A stretch of 64,000 bases of DNA, taken from contig NZ_JAPFQM010000001.1 in NCBI RefSeq assembly GCF_026241205.1, positions 558,001 to 622,000 on the forward strand, given 5' to 3'. The position numbers and the translations under genes are program-made. Shown here one piece after another: positions 8,743 through 17,736 of this stretch (positions within the stretch are counted from its first letter, which is position 1; the number at the start of each line of letters is the position of its first letter). This DNA comes from Thermomicrobium sp. 4228-Ro (GTDB lineage Bacteria; Chloroflexota; Chloroflexia; Thermomicrobiales; Thermomicrobiaceae). The notes beneath the pieces were generated by a model that was given only the letters and a program-made list of their open reading frames with translations, searched no databases and was not told where the DNA came from.

Positions 8743-10122
8743 TCAGCTGTTCTGCTCCGGCTGTCCCGTGAACATGACCGCACCTCGCGCACACTCAGCT
8801 GCCTCGGGTCTCGCCAGGAGCGACACGATCGCGTGCGCTGCCGGTACTGCATTCGCCTCGACGCACGGTTGCGCGAGCCGAACACGTCCGGCAGCCGCGT
8901 CCTGGAGTACCTGCCGCAACTCGCCCGCGTCGCGGATCCAACGCGCCGCGTGCGCTCGCTCCATAGTGCGGGCATTCAGGACTCCATGTCCAGCGATCGG
9001 GCGATAGATCAGAATCGGCAAACCTCGCGCGATGGCTTCCAGGCACGTCAGTCCACCGGCATTCTGCACTAAGCAATCAGCCGCAGCCATGAGTTGCGGC
9101 AAGGTATCGGTCCAGCCAAGTACGCGCACCTTCGGATTACCGCTGTACTGTCGTTGCAGACGACGCGCCAGGTGCTCGTTCTTGCCACACACGACGATCG
9201 TGCGCACGTCGCACACAGCGACATCGTGCACGATGGCTTCGACATAGCCGATACCCCAGGCCCCTGCCACGATCAGCGTGACGAACTCGTCCGGCTGCAA
9301 ACCCAAACGCTCACGGGCTTGCAGCCGGTCGATCGGTTCTCGAAAAGCAGGACGGGCGAGCGGTTCCATCACCAGAACCGAGCCAGTCGCATCCTCAACT
9401 TGCGCAGCAGAGACTGACGACGGCACGAGGTGTAGGTCGATACCAGGAGCCGTCCAGAGCCGATGAACACCGAAGTCGGTGACGACCGCTACGGTCGGAA
9501 CAGTGAGCCGCCGCTGTTCCCGGAGGGTACCGAGTGCCTGCGTCACGAGCGGATAGGTTGAGACAACAACATCCGGCCTGAGCTCTATGCACAGCCGCTC
9601 GAACGCATCAGCAGCCAGTATGCTGTAGAGGCTGCGCCAGAACCGTGTCCACTCGCGGCGGTGCGACAAGCTGAACTGCCAATCGTAGAGCCACGGAGCG
9701 TAACGCAGCTGGAGAGGATACGACCAGGCGAAGTACCGGCTCACGAGCGGCGTGGCGAACGCAAAACCATCCAGGACCGTCACGCGGCACCCGAGTGCCT
9801 CGAGATCCTGGCGGAGAACAGCCGCAGCAGCATTATGTCCCCCACCGATCGAAGCCGAGAGAATCAACACGTGGGGTCGTTCCCTCGGAAAATGGAACGA
9901 CCGCATCAGGTGCTGAAGCCGCCGAGACTGGCGCTGTCGCTGGGTCAGTCCACCCGCCGCGAGCGCTCCTGCCGCACCGATCAACAGCCACTCTCCCAAC
10001 ACCGGTTCGTACCGCCCGTCCTCATTCGATACGTAACCACCGCCGAGAGTGTCCTCTCTGAATGCACAACACGTCAATGCTGCCGAACCGCTCCGAGCAC
10101 CGGCAGCGTGACAACTCGTCAC
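8743..10122 (-). CDS. MGDG synthase/UgtP-like (GT28) glycosyltransferase
   Basis: Probable lipid glycosyltransferase of the diacylglycerol glucosyl/galactosyltransferase type. LILSASIGGGHNAAAAVL is the hallmark GGGH acceptor-domain loop, followed by a DVVVSTYPL block. The C-terminal nucleotide-sugar half contains VLGWTDTLPQLMAAADC and QNAGGLTCLEAIARGLPILIY, as in the MurG/MGDG family. The frame is open to a GTG at 10122 that overlaps the tsaC stop (GTGA). The first 40 residues are Cys-rich and unlike the family, and the matching DNA has a small hairpin at 10045-10058. A GTG at 10002 (then LGEWLLIGAAGALAAGG, a membrane anchor) may therefore be the true start. Sugar and lipid are unknown. Confidence 0.8.
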   Translation of the reverse strand: MTSCHAAGARSGSAALTCCAFREDTLGGGYVSNEDGRYEPVLGEWLLIGAAGALAAGGLTQRQRQSRRLQHLMRSFHFPRERPHVLILSASIGGGHNAAAAVLRQDLEALGCRVTVLDGFAFATPLVSRYFAWSYPLQLRYAPWLYDWQFSLSHRREWTRFWRSLYSILAADAFERLCIELRPDVVVSTYPLVTQALGTLREQRRLTVPTVAVVTDFGVHRLWTAPGIDLHLVPSSVSAAQVEDATGSVLVMEPLARPAFREPIDRLQARERLGLQPDEFVTLIVAGAWGIGYVEAIVHDVAVCDVRTIVVCGKNEHLARRLQRQYSGNPKVRVLGWTDTLPQLMAAADCLVQNAGGLTCLEAIARGLPILIYRPIAGHGVLNARTMERAHAARWIRDAGELRQVLQDAAAGRVRLAQPCVEANAVPAAHAIVSLLARPEAAECARGAVMFTGQPEQNS

Positions 10123-10742
10123 GATTCACGGAGAGCCTGCTCGATGAGCGCCGGGTCCAGTACCCCCCGACGCAAGACGCAGATCTTCCCGCCTTCCAGC
10201 GCAACGACAGTGGACGGAATGCCACCCGGTGTTCTCCCTCCGTCCACGTACAAGTCGACCGCCTCGCCGAGCGCAGCGATCGCTTCCTCGACCGTACATG
10301 CTTCACGCTCACCGGAGCGATTCGCCGACGTCGTCGCCACCGCTCCTCCTGCCGCCCGGATGATCGCGAGCGCCACCGGGTGGTCCGGCATACGCAACCC
10401 AACTGCGCCGGTATCGCGGACGATCTCGACCGGGAGCCAGGGCTGGGCTGGCACGACGACCGTCAGCGCGCCCGGCCAGAACCGGCGGGCCAGTCGCCAG
10501 ACCGCCTCGTTCACCTCGCTGGCCAACCGCTCGAGCTGATCGAGATCGGCAATCAACACCGGTATCGGCCGGTCCAACGGTCGACCCTTCGCGACGTACA
10601 AGCGGGCGACCGCATCGGGCCGGTCGACAGCCGCCCCGACGCCGTAGACCGTATCGGTCGGGAAAACGACCAATCCTCCCTCGCGCAGCACGCGAGCAGC
10701 TTCGTCGATCGCGATCGCATCGTGGGCCGCGATCACTCGCAC
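10119..10742 (-). CDS. tsaC: L-threonylcarbamoyladenylate synthase (YrdC/Sua5 family)
   Basis: Makes threonylcarbamoyl-AMP from threonine, bicarbonate and ATP for the t6A37 tRNA modification. 207 aa, a single YrdC domain without the Sua5 extension. PTDTVYGVGAAVDRPDAV, the basic AKGRPLDRPIPVLI and the C-terminal TTSANRSGE (SxN) motif that lines the active site are all seen. Starts 4 bp after the uvrC stop, so it is cotranscribed with uvrC. Confidence 0.93.
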   Translation of the reverse strand: MRVIAAHDAIAIDEAARVLREGGLVVFPTDTVYGVGAAVDRPDAVARLYVAKGRPLDRPIPVLIADLDQLERLASEVNEAVWRLARRFWPGALTVVVPAQPWLPVEIVRDTGAVGLRMPDHPVALAIIRAAGGAVATTSANRSGEREACTVEEAIAALGEAVDLYVDGGRTPGGIPSTVVALEGGKICVLRRGVLDPALIEQALRES

Positions 10743-10745
10743 CGT

Positions 10746-12602
10746 TCATGCCCCTCCCAGTTCCATTTTGATCCGCTCCGCGAGCGTCCGACTGATACCG
10801 GGCACAGCTGCGATCTCCTCGACGCTCGCTTGCCGGATACCCTCGACCGAGCCGAAGCGACGGAGCAGCTCCCGCCGCCGGCGCGGTCCCACGCCGGGGA
10901 TGTCGTCCAGGAGCGAGTGCAGGGTCGATCGCGTTCGCCGCGAGCGATGGAAGGTCACCGCGAACCGGTGCGCCTCGTCTCGGATACGCTGGACCAGGAA
11001 GAGCGCTTGCGAATCCCGCGGCAACACGATCGGCTCGCTCCGGCCAGGCACGTACAGCTCCTCGTGTTCCTTGGCCAGCGCCGCGATCGGGAGATCCAGT
11101 CCCAGTGCGGTGAGCGCCTCGCGCGCTGCGTTGAGCTGCCCCTTCCCACCGTCGATCAAGACTAGATCGGGAAGTGTCTGCCAGGCTTCGGTCTGCTCGG
11201 TAGCCAGCGCACGCCGGTACCGCCGCAGCACTACCTCCCGAATGGCTGCGAAGTCGTCTTGCCCTTCGACCGTCTTGATCTGGAACTTCCGATAGTCGCT
11301 CTTCTTCGGCTTGCCGTGCTCGAAGACGACCATGCTGGCGACCACGTTCGTGCCCTGCAGCTGCGAGACATCGAAGCACTCGATACGCCGGGGCAGGCGA
11401 TCGAGACCGAGCGCATCCGCCAGTTCCTCGAGCGCGAGCGTCGTCCGCTGCTCGTCGTTCAGCCAGCGAACACGGTATTGCTCGAGGTTCTGCTGGGCAC
11501 TCTTCGCGATCATGTCCACGAGTTCGCGGCGGAGTCCTTCGACCGCGACGCTCAATCGTACTGGCTCACCTCGCCGCTCGGTCAGGAACGCGACGATCGT
11601 ATCGGACTCGTCGAGTGGGTGCTGCAGAACCAGTTCCGGCGGAACGCTCGAAGCTTGTGCGTAGTACTGCTGCACGAACGAGGTCAGAATCGCACTCGGC
11701 GGATCATCGACCCGTGCACCGGCCATGAGATAGTGCTCCGAGCCGAGCAGCTTCCCGTTGCGCACGAAGCCGATCTGGACGCAAGCATCGCCACCAGCAC
11801 TCTGCGCCACGGCCAGCACATCGAACGATTCGTCGCTCCCGGTCACGATCTTCTGCTGCTGGAGGACCTGTTCGATCGCTCGCAACTCGTCGCGCAGACG
11901 GGCAGCCCGCTCGAATTCCAGGCGCTCCGCCGCTGCTTCCATCTCGGTTCGCAGACGCGCGACCACGTCATCAGCACGCCCCTCCAGGAAGAGCACAACA
12001 TTGTCGATGACTTGGCGGTACTCTTCCCCCGAGACTGCACCGATACAGGGACCGACGCAGCGGCCGATGTGGTAGTAGAGGCAGGGACGCGCGGCGTTCC
12101 CGGTGATCTCGATATCGCAGGCCCGGTAGGGGAAGAGTCGCTTCAGGAGATCGAGCGTGCGATGGACCGCTCCCGCGCTCGGGTACGGACCGAAGTATCG
12201 GCTCCCATCCTGAACCACGCGACGCGTCGCAATGACTCGGGGGAACGGTTCGTTGGTGATCCGGATGAACGGGTACGTTTTGTCGTCCCGCAACATGATG
12301 TTGTAGCGCGGCCGATACCGCTTGATCAGCTCGTTTTCGAGGATGAGCGCTTCGGTCGGCGTATCGGTCCGGATCACTTCGAAATCCGCGATGTGCTGGA
12401 CGAGCTCGCGCGTCTTGGCATCCATCCCAGTCTGCGAGCCGAAGTACGAGCGCAGCCGGTTCCGGAGGGAACTCGCCTTCCCGACGTAGATCACCTTCCC
12501 CTGAGCATCCTTCATGAGATACACGCCCGGAGCTGGCTCGATCGCTGCCAGGCGGGCCCGGAGCATGTCCAGCCGGTGGGTTGTCGCTCGCTGTCCGCTC
12601 AT
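10746..12602 (-). CDS. uvrC: UvrABC excinuclease subunit C
   Basis: Makes both incisions in nucleotide excision repair. 618 aa with the full architecture. It has an N-terminal GIY-YIG nuclease (PGVYLMKDAQGKVIYVGKAS, residues ~25-45) and a CxxC-type cluster region (ARPCLYYHIGRCVGPC). A UVR domain lies near residues 205-240. The RNase H-like second nuclease contains IECFDVSQLQGTNVVASMVVF and DLVLIDGGKGQL, and tandem helix-hairpin-helix motifs lie at the end (DDIPGVGPRRRRELLRRFGS, then IAAVPGISRTLAERI). Eighteen bases downstream of the zinc-ribbon gene. Confidence 0.96.
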   Translation of the reverse strand: MSGQRATTHRLDMLRARLAAIEPAPGVYLMKDAQGKVIYVGKASSLRNRLRSYFGSQTGMDAKTRELVQHIADFEVIRTDTPTEALILENELIKRYRPRYNIMLRDDKTYPFIRITNEPFPRVIATRRVVQDGSRYFGPYPSAGAVHRTLDLLKRLFPYRACDIEITGNAARPCLYYHIGRCVGPCIGAVSGEEYRQVIDNVVLFLEGRADDVVARLRTEMEAAAERLEFERAARLRDELRAIEQVLQQQKIVTGSDESFDVLAVAQSAGGDACVQIGFVRNGKLLGSEHYLMAGARVDDPPSAILTSFVQQYYAQASSVPPELVLQHPLDESDTIVAFLTERRGEPVRLSVAVEGLRRELVDMIAKSAQQNLEQYRVRWLNDEQRTTLALEELADALGLDRLPRRIECFDVSQLQGTNVVASMVVFEHGKPKKSDYRKFQIKTVEGQDDFAAIREVVLRRYRRALATEQTEAWQTLPDLVLIDGGKGQLNAAREALTALGLDLPIAALAKEHEELYVPGRSEPIVLPRDSQALFLVQRIRDEAHRFAVTFHRSRRTRSTLHSLLDDIPGVGPRRRRELLRRFGSVEGIRQASVEEIAAVPGISRTLAERIKMELGGA

Positions 12603-12620
12603 GAGCCGTACCAGTCTCGA

Positions 12621-12893
12621 TCAGTCGAAATCGAGGAGCTCCTCCAGGAAGTGACGCAGCTTTTTCTTTCGCTGTTTGCGCGGATAGGCGGGGCCGGAAT
12701 CATCGTCCCAGTCAGGTGGACGACGGTAGTAGGCACCCTCGGCACGAATCAGCTGTTCCAGCTCGCCACGGTCGAGAAACACGCCGCCACATTCCTCGCA
12801 TCGTTCGAAGACGACATGGTGACGTTCCACTGTACGCATTCGACCGAGACACTTGGGACAGACCAGATCCGCCATTCGTAACTCCCGGCCCAT
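12621..12893 (-). CDS. TFIIB-type zinc-ribbon protein
   Basis: Small protein (90 aa, or 84 aa from the ATG at 12875, which has a better-placed GGGAG). CPKCLGRMRTVERHHVVFERCEECGGVFLD gives two CxxC knuckles of the zf-TFIIB family. The second half is an acidic patch then a basic one (RKQRKKKLRHFLEELLDFD). Function is unknown for this family; it may bind nucleic acid or protein. It is the first gene of the uvrC chain, and an extended -10 (TGG TATGCT) lies just upstream on the minus strand at 12912-12917. Confidence 0.75.
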   Translation of the reverse strand: MGRELRMADLVCPKCLGRMRTVERHHVVFERCEECGGVFLDRGELEQLIRAEGAYYRRPPDWDDDSGPAYPRKQRKKKLRHFLEELLDFD

Positions 12894-12911
12894 CGCTCCA
12901 CGTCACGGATG

Positions 12912-12920
12912 AGCATACCA
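12912..12920 (-). promoter_or_regulatory. Candidate extended -10 promoter of the uvrC chain
   Basis: On the minus strand TGG-TATGCT lies about 20-40 bases before the two candidate starts of the zinc-ribbon gene. No clear -35 hexamer is present, as is common for extended -10 promoters. No other gap in the eight-gene chain down to rph is large enough for an obvious promoter. Confidence 0.35.
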
Positions 12921-13103
12921 TTGCTCTCGCCATCCTTCCGTCGACCGCGGACGCCCCCAAAGGGGAAACGATCGCCCCGACACAGCGGCATAGGCCAAGT
13001 CGGTGTCCTCTCGCGGCCCCTCGCCGAGCTGCCCGTCCACTTACGCGTCGCACCAGCCTGGCAGGATCGCGTGCACCCCGTTCAACAATACAGAACGCCC
13101 TAC

Positions 13104-13132
13104 TTGCCGCATTATGCCTAAAGGGCTACACT
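13104..13132 (+). promoter_or_regulatory. Sigma-70 promoter of the aminomethyltransferase gene
   Basis: TTGCCG at 13104-13109 and TACACT at 13127-13132 are separated by exactly 17 bases. A start of transcription near 13139 would leave a leader of about 140 bases before the ATG at 13279. A 12-base perfect palindrome overlaps the -10 and start region (separate entry). Confidence 0.5.
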
Positions 13133-13140
13133 GCGCAGTG
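13129..13140. promoter_or_regulatory. Palindrome over the -10/start site (possible operator)
   Basis: CACTGCGCAGTG is a perfect 12-base palindrome covering the end of the -10 hexamer and the predicted start site. A dimeric repressor bound here would block initiation. No regulator gene is adjacent, so the link is inferred from position only. Confidence 0.35.
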
Positions 13141-13278
13141 GCACGGGGAGCGACTCCAGGGGAGCGCTGTCCGGAACGGACCGGAGCTACCGTCGGCGGT
13201 GGCGTTCAGGGATACCGGCCACGTTCCCCTTATCCGCGTGCAGTGAGTCGTTGCTGGATGCACAGGGAGGCAGGTTCT

Positions 13279-14685
13279 ATGTCCAACGGTACAGCAAAAA
13301 ATCTCCAGCAGATCCTGGACCAGGTTCCCAACATTCAGGAGTACCTGTACAACAACCAGACGGGTGCACGGGTCTATCCGGTCGTGCCCCCCGAGTTCAC
13401 CAACTGGCGCGACGAGCAGCACGCCTGGCGCGAGACCGTCTGCCTCTTCGACCTCTCCTACCACATGACCGACCTCTTCCTCCGCGGCCCCGACGCCTTC
13501 GCCCTCCTGCGCCAGCTCGGCATCAACTCCTTCGAGGGATTCGAGCCCGGCCAGGCCAAGCAGTACGTGCCTGTCTCCCCCGAGGGGTACGTGATCGGTG
13601 ACGTCATCCTGTTCTACCTCGAGGACGGCACGTTCCAGCTGGTCGGCCGCCCCTCGGTGCACAACTGGGTGCAGTTCCATGCCGAGACGAGCGGGGCCAA
13701 CGTCACCGACGAGCGCGACGAGTGGTCGGTCGCCGATCCCCACAAGCCACGCAAGACCTTCCGCTTCCAGATCCAGGGGCCCAACGCCCCCAAGGTCCTG
13801 GAGAAGCTGCTCGGCGGCCCACCCCCGGAGATCCCCTTCTTCCACTTCACCCGCGTCCAGATCGCGGGTAAAACCGTCGGACTCCTCCACCACGGCATGA
13901 GCGGTGTCTCCGGCGCCGAGTTCTTCGGTGACTTCGCCGACGGCCCCGCCGTCAAGGCCGCCATCCTCGAGGCCGGTAAGGAGTTCGGCATCCGCCACGT
14001 GGGAAGCCGCGCATACGCGACCAATACGCTCGAGTCGGGCTGGATTCCGAACCCGCTGCCGGCGATCTACACCAGCCCGGAGCTGCAGCGGTACCGCGAG
14101 TGGCTGCCAGCCAACGCCTACGAGGCGGTCGGCTCACTGGGTGGAAGCTTCGTCAGCCCCAACATCGAGGACTACTACCTCACGCCGTGGGATCTGGGGT
14201 ATGGGCGCCTCATCAAGTTCGACCACGACTTCGTTGGGCGGGCTGCGCTGGAACGGCTGAAGGACCAGCCGCACCGCAAGAAGGTGACGCTGGTCTGGGA
14301 TCCGGACGAGGCAGCGCGGGTGCTCTCCAGCCTGGTCACCAAGCCCAAGGGGCAGCGCTACAAGTACTTCGACCTGCCGCTGGCCCAGTACGCCACCTGG
14401 ATGTACGACGCGGTCCTCAACGATGCCGGTGAGGTCGTCGGGTTCGCCATGTTCACCGGCTTCAGCTCGAACGAAGAGCGTGTTCTCGCGCTCGGCATGG
14501 TGAAGCCTGAGTACGCCAAGGAAGGCACGCGGCTCCGCATCGTGTGGGGTGAGCCGAACGGTGGGTCACGCAAGCCCTCGGTGGAGCGGCACGTGCAGAC
14601 CGACGTGTGGGTCACCGTCGGCCCCGTGCCGTACGCCGAGCCTGCCCGCCGCTACCGCGAGCAGGTGGCGAAGGCGCGCAAGTAG
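13279..14685 (+). CDS. GcvT-family aminomethyltransferase, LigM/DesA-like (tetrahydrofolate-dependent demethylase)
   Basis: 468 aa. Both the folate-binding GcvT domain (YVPVSPEGYVIGDVILFYLEDGTFQLVGRPS, residues ~95-125) and the C-terminal barrel domain are present. Proteins of this length and style include vanillate/syringate O-demethylases and other THF-dependent N/O/S-demethylases rather than the shorter glycine-cleavage T protein. The real substrate is unknown. ATG 13279 was chosen because GGGAGG lies 8-15 bases upstream and the upstream frame is not protein-like. It is a single-gene unit with its own promoter, a palindromic operator candidate and a strong terminator. Codon use is strongly biased to C-ending codons compared with neighbours, suggesting high expression. 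Confidence 0.82.
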   Translation: MSNGTAKNLQQILDQVPNIQEYLYNNQTGARVYPVVPPEFTNWRDEQHAWRETVCLFDLSYHMTDLFLRGPDAFALLRQLGINSFEGFEPGQAKQYVPVSPEGYVIGDVILFYLEDGTFQLVGRPSVHNWVQFHAETSGANVTDERDEWSVADPHKPRKTFRFQIQGPNAPKVLEKLLGGPPPEIPFFHFTRVQIAGKTVGLLHHGMSGVSGAEFFGDFADGPAVKAAILEAGKEFGIRHVGSRAYATNTLESGWIPNPLPAIYTSPELQRYREWLPANAYEAVGSLGGSFVSPNIEDYYLTPWDLGYGRLIKFDHDFVGRAALERLKDQPHRKKVTLVWDPDEAARVLSSLVTKPKGQRYKYFDLPLAQYATWMYDAVLNDAGEVVGFAMFTGFSSNEERVLALGMVKPEYAKEGTRLRIVWGEPNGGSRKPSVERHVQTDVWVTVGPVPYAEPARRYREQVAKARK

Positions 14686-14712
14686 CACCACGAGAACGGA
14701 TACCCCAGATCC

Positions 14713-14743
14713 GAGGGACTTCCCGGTAACCGGGAAGTCCCTC
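14713..14743 (+). terminator. Hairpin terminator after the aminomethyltransferase
   Basis: Perfect inverted repeat: GAGGGACTTCCCGGT pairs with ACCGGGAAGTCCCTC around a single central base (loop about five bases when folded). It begins 28 bases after the stop codon. The trailing sequence (GCTGTTCTC) has only a weak U-run. It separates this gene from dgt. Confidence 0.75.
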
Positions 14744-14810
14744 GCTGTTCTCGGCGGGCTGGCACGGAACCCATTGTGTCCGTACACTTCGGAAGCGAGG
14801 GGAAGGCACG

Positions 14811-15881
14811 GTGAGCACCGATTCGGTCGCGTCCATCCGCGAACTGCTCGAGGCGCGCGAGGAAGCCTGGCTGCATCCAGCCGGCACACGCAGCCGTGGC
14901 GCGACGCGCCCGCGGGCAGAACCGGAATGCCCCTTTCGCACCGCCTTCCAGCGTGACCGGGATCGGATCATCCACTCCAAAGCGTTCCGTCGCCTCAAAC
15001 ACAAGACGCAGGTCTTCATCGCACCGAGCGGTGACCACTTCCGCACTCGGCTCACGCATACGCTCGAGGTAACGCAGATCGCTCGCACGATCGGTCGCGC
15101 CTTACGTCTCAACGAGGATCTCATCGAAGCGATCGGACTCGCTCACGATCTGGGTCACACCCCATTCGGGCATACCGGGGAGCGGGCGCTCGCAGCTGTC
15201 TTCCCCGGCTTCCGCCATAACGAGCAGAGTTTGCGCGTTGTCGACCGGATCGAGCGGGACGGCCGAGGGCTGAATTTGACCGATCCGGTACGCGACGGTA
15301 TCCTGCGCCACTCGAAGACGATCGAAAGCATCTCCAGTCCGGTCGCTGGCTGGCCGCGCACGCCCGAGGGGCAAGTCGTGAAGATCAGCGACGGCATCGC
15401 GTACATCAACCACGATCTCGACGACGCCCTCCGCGCCGGCGTCATCCGGCTCGAAGACGTGCCGCGGGACATCCTCGATACGCTCGGCTGGACACATGGT
15501 GAACGGATCCACCGCCTGGTGGCCGACGTCATCGCCACCTCCCAGCCACTGCTCGACGCACCTACCAGCGAAACAGCGGTTGTCAGGCTCTCTCCCGACA
15601 TGGAAGACGTCGCCAATCGCCTGCGTCGCTTCCTCTTCGAGCGGGTCTACGAACCCCTCAACCAGCTGGACTCGACTCGGAAGGCCGAGCGGATCATCCA
15701 GTTCCTCTTCGAGCATTTCGTCCGCCACCCGGAGGAAATCCCGGCGGACTTCCGCTCAGCCCTGACCGATGAGCCGGTCGAGCGTATCGCTGCCGATTAT
15801 GTTGCGAGCATGACCGACCGCTTCGCGCTGGCCTGCTTCGAAGCGATCTGGGTGCCGCGCTTCTGGTCGTTCCTCGGGTGA
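14811..15881 (+). CDS. dgt: Deoxyguanosinetriphosphate triphosphohydrolase-like protein (HD domain)
   Basis: dNTP triphosphohydrolase of the HD superfamily, which removes triphosphate from dNTPs. 356 aa from a GTG at 14811. Conserved RLKHKTQVF and RTRLTHTLEV precede the metal-binding HD of GLAHDLGHTPFGHTGE. HNEQSLRVV and the distal Asp in ISDGIAYINHDLDD complete the site. The short form (~350 aa) is usually annotated dGTPase-like type 2. It is placed 4 bp before dnaG, an arrangement seen in many bacteria, so a role in balancing dNTPs for replication is reasonable. Confidence 0.9.
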   Translation: MSTDSVASIRELLEAREEAWLHPAGTRSRGATRPRAEPECPFRTAFQRDRDRIIHSKAFRRLKHKTQVFIAPSGDHFRTRLTHTLEVTQIARTIGRALRLNEDLIEAIGLAHDLGHTPFGHTGERALAAVFPGFRHNEQSLRVVDRIERDGRGLNLTDPVRDGILRHSKTIESISSPVAGWPRTPEGQVVKISDGIAYINHDLDDALRAGVIRLEDVPRDILDTLGWTHGERIHRLVADVIATSQPLLDAPTSETAVVRLSPDMEDVANRLRRFLFERVYEPLNQLDSTRKAERIIQFLFEHFVRHPEEIPADFRSALTDEPVERIAADYVASMTDRFALACFEAIWVPRFWSFLG

Positions 15882-15885
15882 GACG

Positions 15886-17736
15886 ATGGCACGCGAAGAC
15901 GTCGAGCGGGTACGAGAAGCCATCGATATCGTCGAACTCATCGGGAGCAGCATCCACCTGCAAAAGGCCGGAAAGAACTTCAAGGCGCTCTGCCCGTTCC
16001 ATCAGGAAAAGACGCCCTCCTTTTACGTCTTTCCGGATACACAGTCCTTTTACTGCTTCGGTTGCGGCGCGAGCGGCGACGCCATCACCTTCGTCATGCG
16101 CACCGAGCAGCTGGGTTTCCGGGAAGCACTGGAGCGGCTGGCCGAGCGAGCCGGTATCACGCTTCAGTCGTACCGCACCCAGGAGCACGAAGGAGACGAG
16201 CGACGCCAGCGACTCCTCGAACTCAATCGCCTAGCCGCTGCCTGGTTCGCCCATATTCTCTGGTCGACCGCTTTCGGCGAACCTGCTCGGGCCTATCTCG
16301 ATCGCCGCGGCGTCGACCGGGCGACAGCCGAACGCTTCGGACTCGGGTTCGCGCCCGATGCTCCGGCGGCATTGCTCCGCTACTTGACACAGCGTGGTGC
16401 AACGGTCGACGAACTCGTCCAGGTCGGTCTCGTCGTGCGACGCGACGACGGTTCGGTCGTCGATCGCTTTCGGAATCGCGTGATCTTCCCGATTCGGGAT
16501 CGGCAGGGTCGCATCCTCGGTTTCGGTGGCCGGACGCTCGGTGATGTCCAGCCGAAGTACCTGAATTCACCGCAGACACTCCTGTTCGACAAAAGTAGCG
16601 TGCTCTACGGGCTCGATCTCGCCGAGGAGGCGATCCGCGCCCAGCGTACCGCGATCGTGGTCGAGGGATACCTGGATGCCATCACTGCCCACCAGTTCGG
16701 GTACACGAATACCGTCGCCTCGCTCGGCACCGCACTGACGGAACGGCAGGGCAAGCTGCTCCGCCGCCTGGCTGATCGGATTCTCCTAGCCCTGGATGCC
16801 GACGCTGCCGGGAGGCAAGCGACACTGCGCGGGCTCGAACTCCTGCGTACCGCGCTCGCTGACACCGAGCGGCCAGTCGCCGATCCCCGTCAACTCATCC
16901 GGTTCGAGCGAACGCTCGGCATCGAACTCGCGGTCGTCGTCCTGCCGGAGGGTTTCGACCCGGACGAGCTGATCCGGCAGGATCGTGCCCGCTGGGAGGC
17001 AGCACTCACTCAGCCAGTACCGCTCGTCGACTACTACCTCGATGCCGTGCTGGGGTCGCAACCGCCGGCACACCCGCGGGCAGCGGCAGAACTCCTGGAA
17101 CGCGTCGCACCCCTGCTGCTCGAACTCGGCGATCCGGTGCAGCTCGACCTGTACACCCGTGTCGTCGCGTTCCGTCTGCGCCTACCCGAAGAGACGGTAC
17201 GGCGGTTCCTCGCCTCGTACCGCCGTCGACCAGCCAAGACGAGCACCACCGCGAACGGCCAGCAGCCCAAGCAGCGACCACTGACGACCGAGCAGCAGTT
17301 CGTCGCACTCCTGCTACGCTACCCGGACGCCGCCGTTGCCTTCCTCGACGAGATCGATCAGGAGAGCCTGCTCGACGTGCGCCATCGTGAGATCGTGGAC
17401 ACGCTCCGGCGCACACCGAGCCAGCTCGACCCCAGTTGGCCCGAGGACCTCGCCGACTATGTCACGTTTCTCCGCGAACGAGTCGCCGCGCAACCCGACC
17501 TGCCGCTGCCGCTCGCCCGACAAGCGCTGCGCGATGCGCTCCGTCGGCTCCGCCGCGAACGGCACGACGAGCGACTCCGCTCCCTCCTGAGCGACGTGCG
17601 TGCCGCCGAGCAGAGCGGCGATCGGGCAGCCTTGCGGAACGCGCTGAAACTGATCGAGGCACTCAAGCAGCGCTTTCCGGAGTTCTATCCAGACCGTAGC
17701 CCCTATTTCCGCGACACGCGCGACCCGGTCACGTGA
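15886..17736 (+). CDS. dnaG: DNA primase
   Basis: Synthesises RNA primers at the replication fork. 616 aa. It has an N-terminal CHC2 zinc ribbon (C36, H39, C57, C60) and the RNA polymerase core with YLNSPQTLLFDKSSVLYGL. The TOPRIM domain contains VVEGYLDAITAHQFG (Glu) and ILLALDADAAGRQATLRG (DxD), followed by the C-terminal helicase-binding region. An internal Gln/Thr-rich linker lies near residues 445-470. Four bases after dgt. No rpoD follows, unlike the classical macromolecular synthesis operon. The gene ends 8 bp inside the convergent 3' end of selA. Confidence 0.95.
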   Translation: MAREDVERVREAIDIVELIGSSIHLQKAGKNFKALCPFHQEKTPSFYVFPDTQSFYCFGCGASGDAITFVMRTEQLGFREALERLAERAGITLQSYRTQEHEGDERRQRLLELNRLAAAWFAHILWSTAFGEPARAYLDRRGVDRATAERFGLGFAPDAPAALLRYLTQRGATVDELVQVGLVVRRDDGSVVDRFRNRVIFPIRDRQGRILGFGGRTLGDVQPKYLNSPQTLLFDKSSVLYGLDLAEEAIRAQRTAIVVEGYLDAITAHQFGYTNTVASLGTALTERQGKLLRRLADRILLALDADAAGRQATLRGLELLRTALADTERPVADPRQLIRFERTLGIELAVVVLPEGFDPDELIRQDRARWEAALTQPVPLVDYYLDAVLGSQPPAHPRAAAELLERVAPLLLELGDPVQLDLYTRVVAFRLRLPEETVRRFLASYRRRPAKTSTTANGQQPKQRPLTTEQQFVALLLRYPDAAVAFLDEIDQESLLDVRHREIVDTLRRTPSQLDPSWPEDLADYVTFLRERVAAQPDLPLPLARQALRDALRRLRRERHDERLRSLLSDVRAAEQSGDRAALRNALKLIEALKQRFPEFYPDRSPYFRDTRDPVT

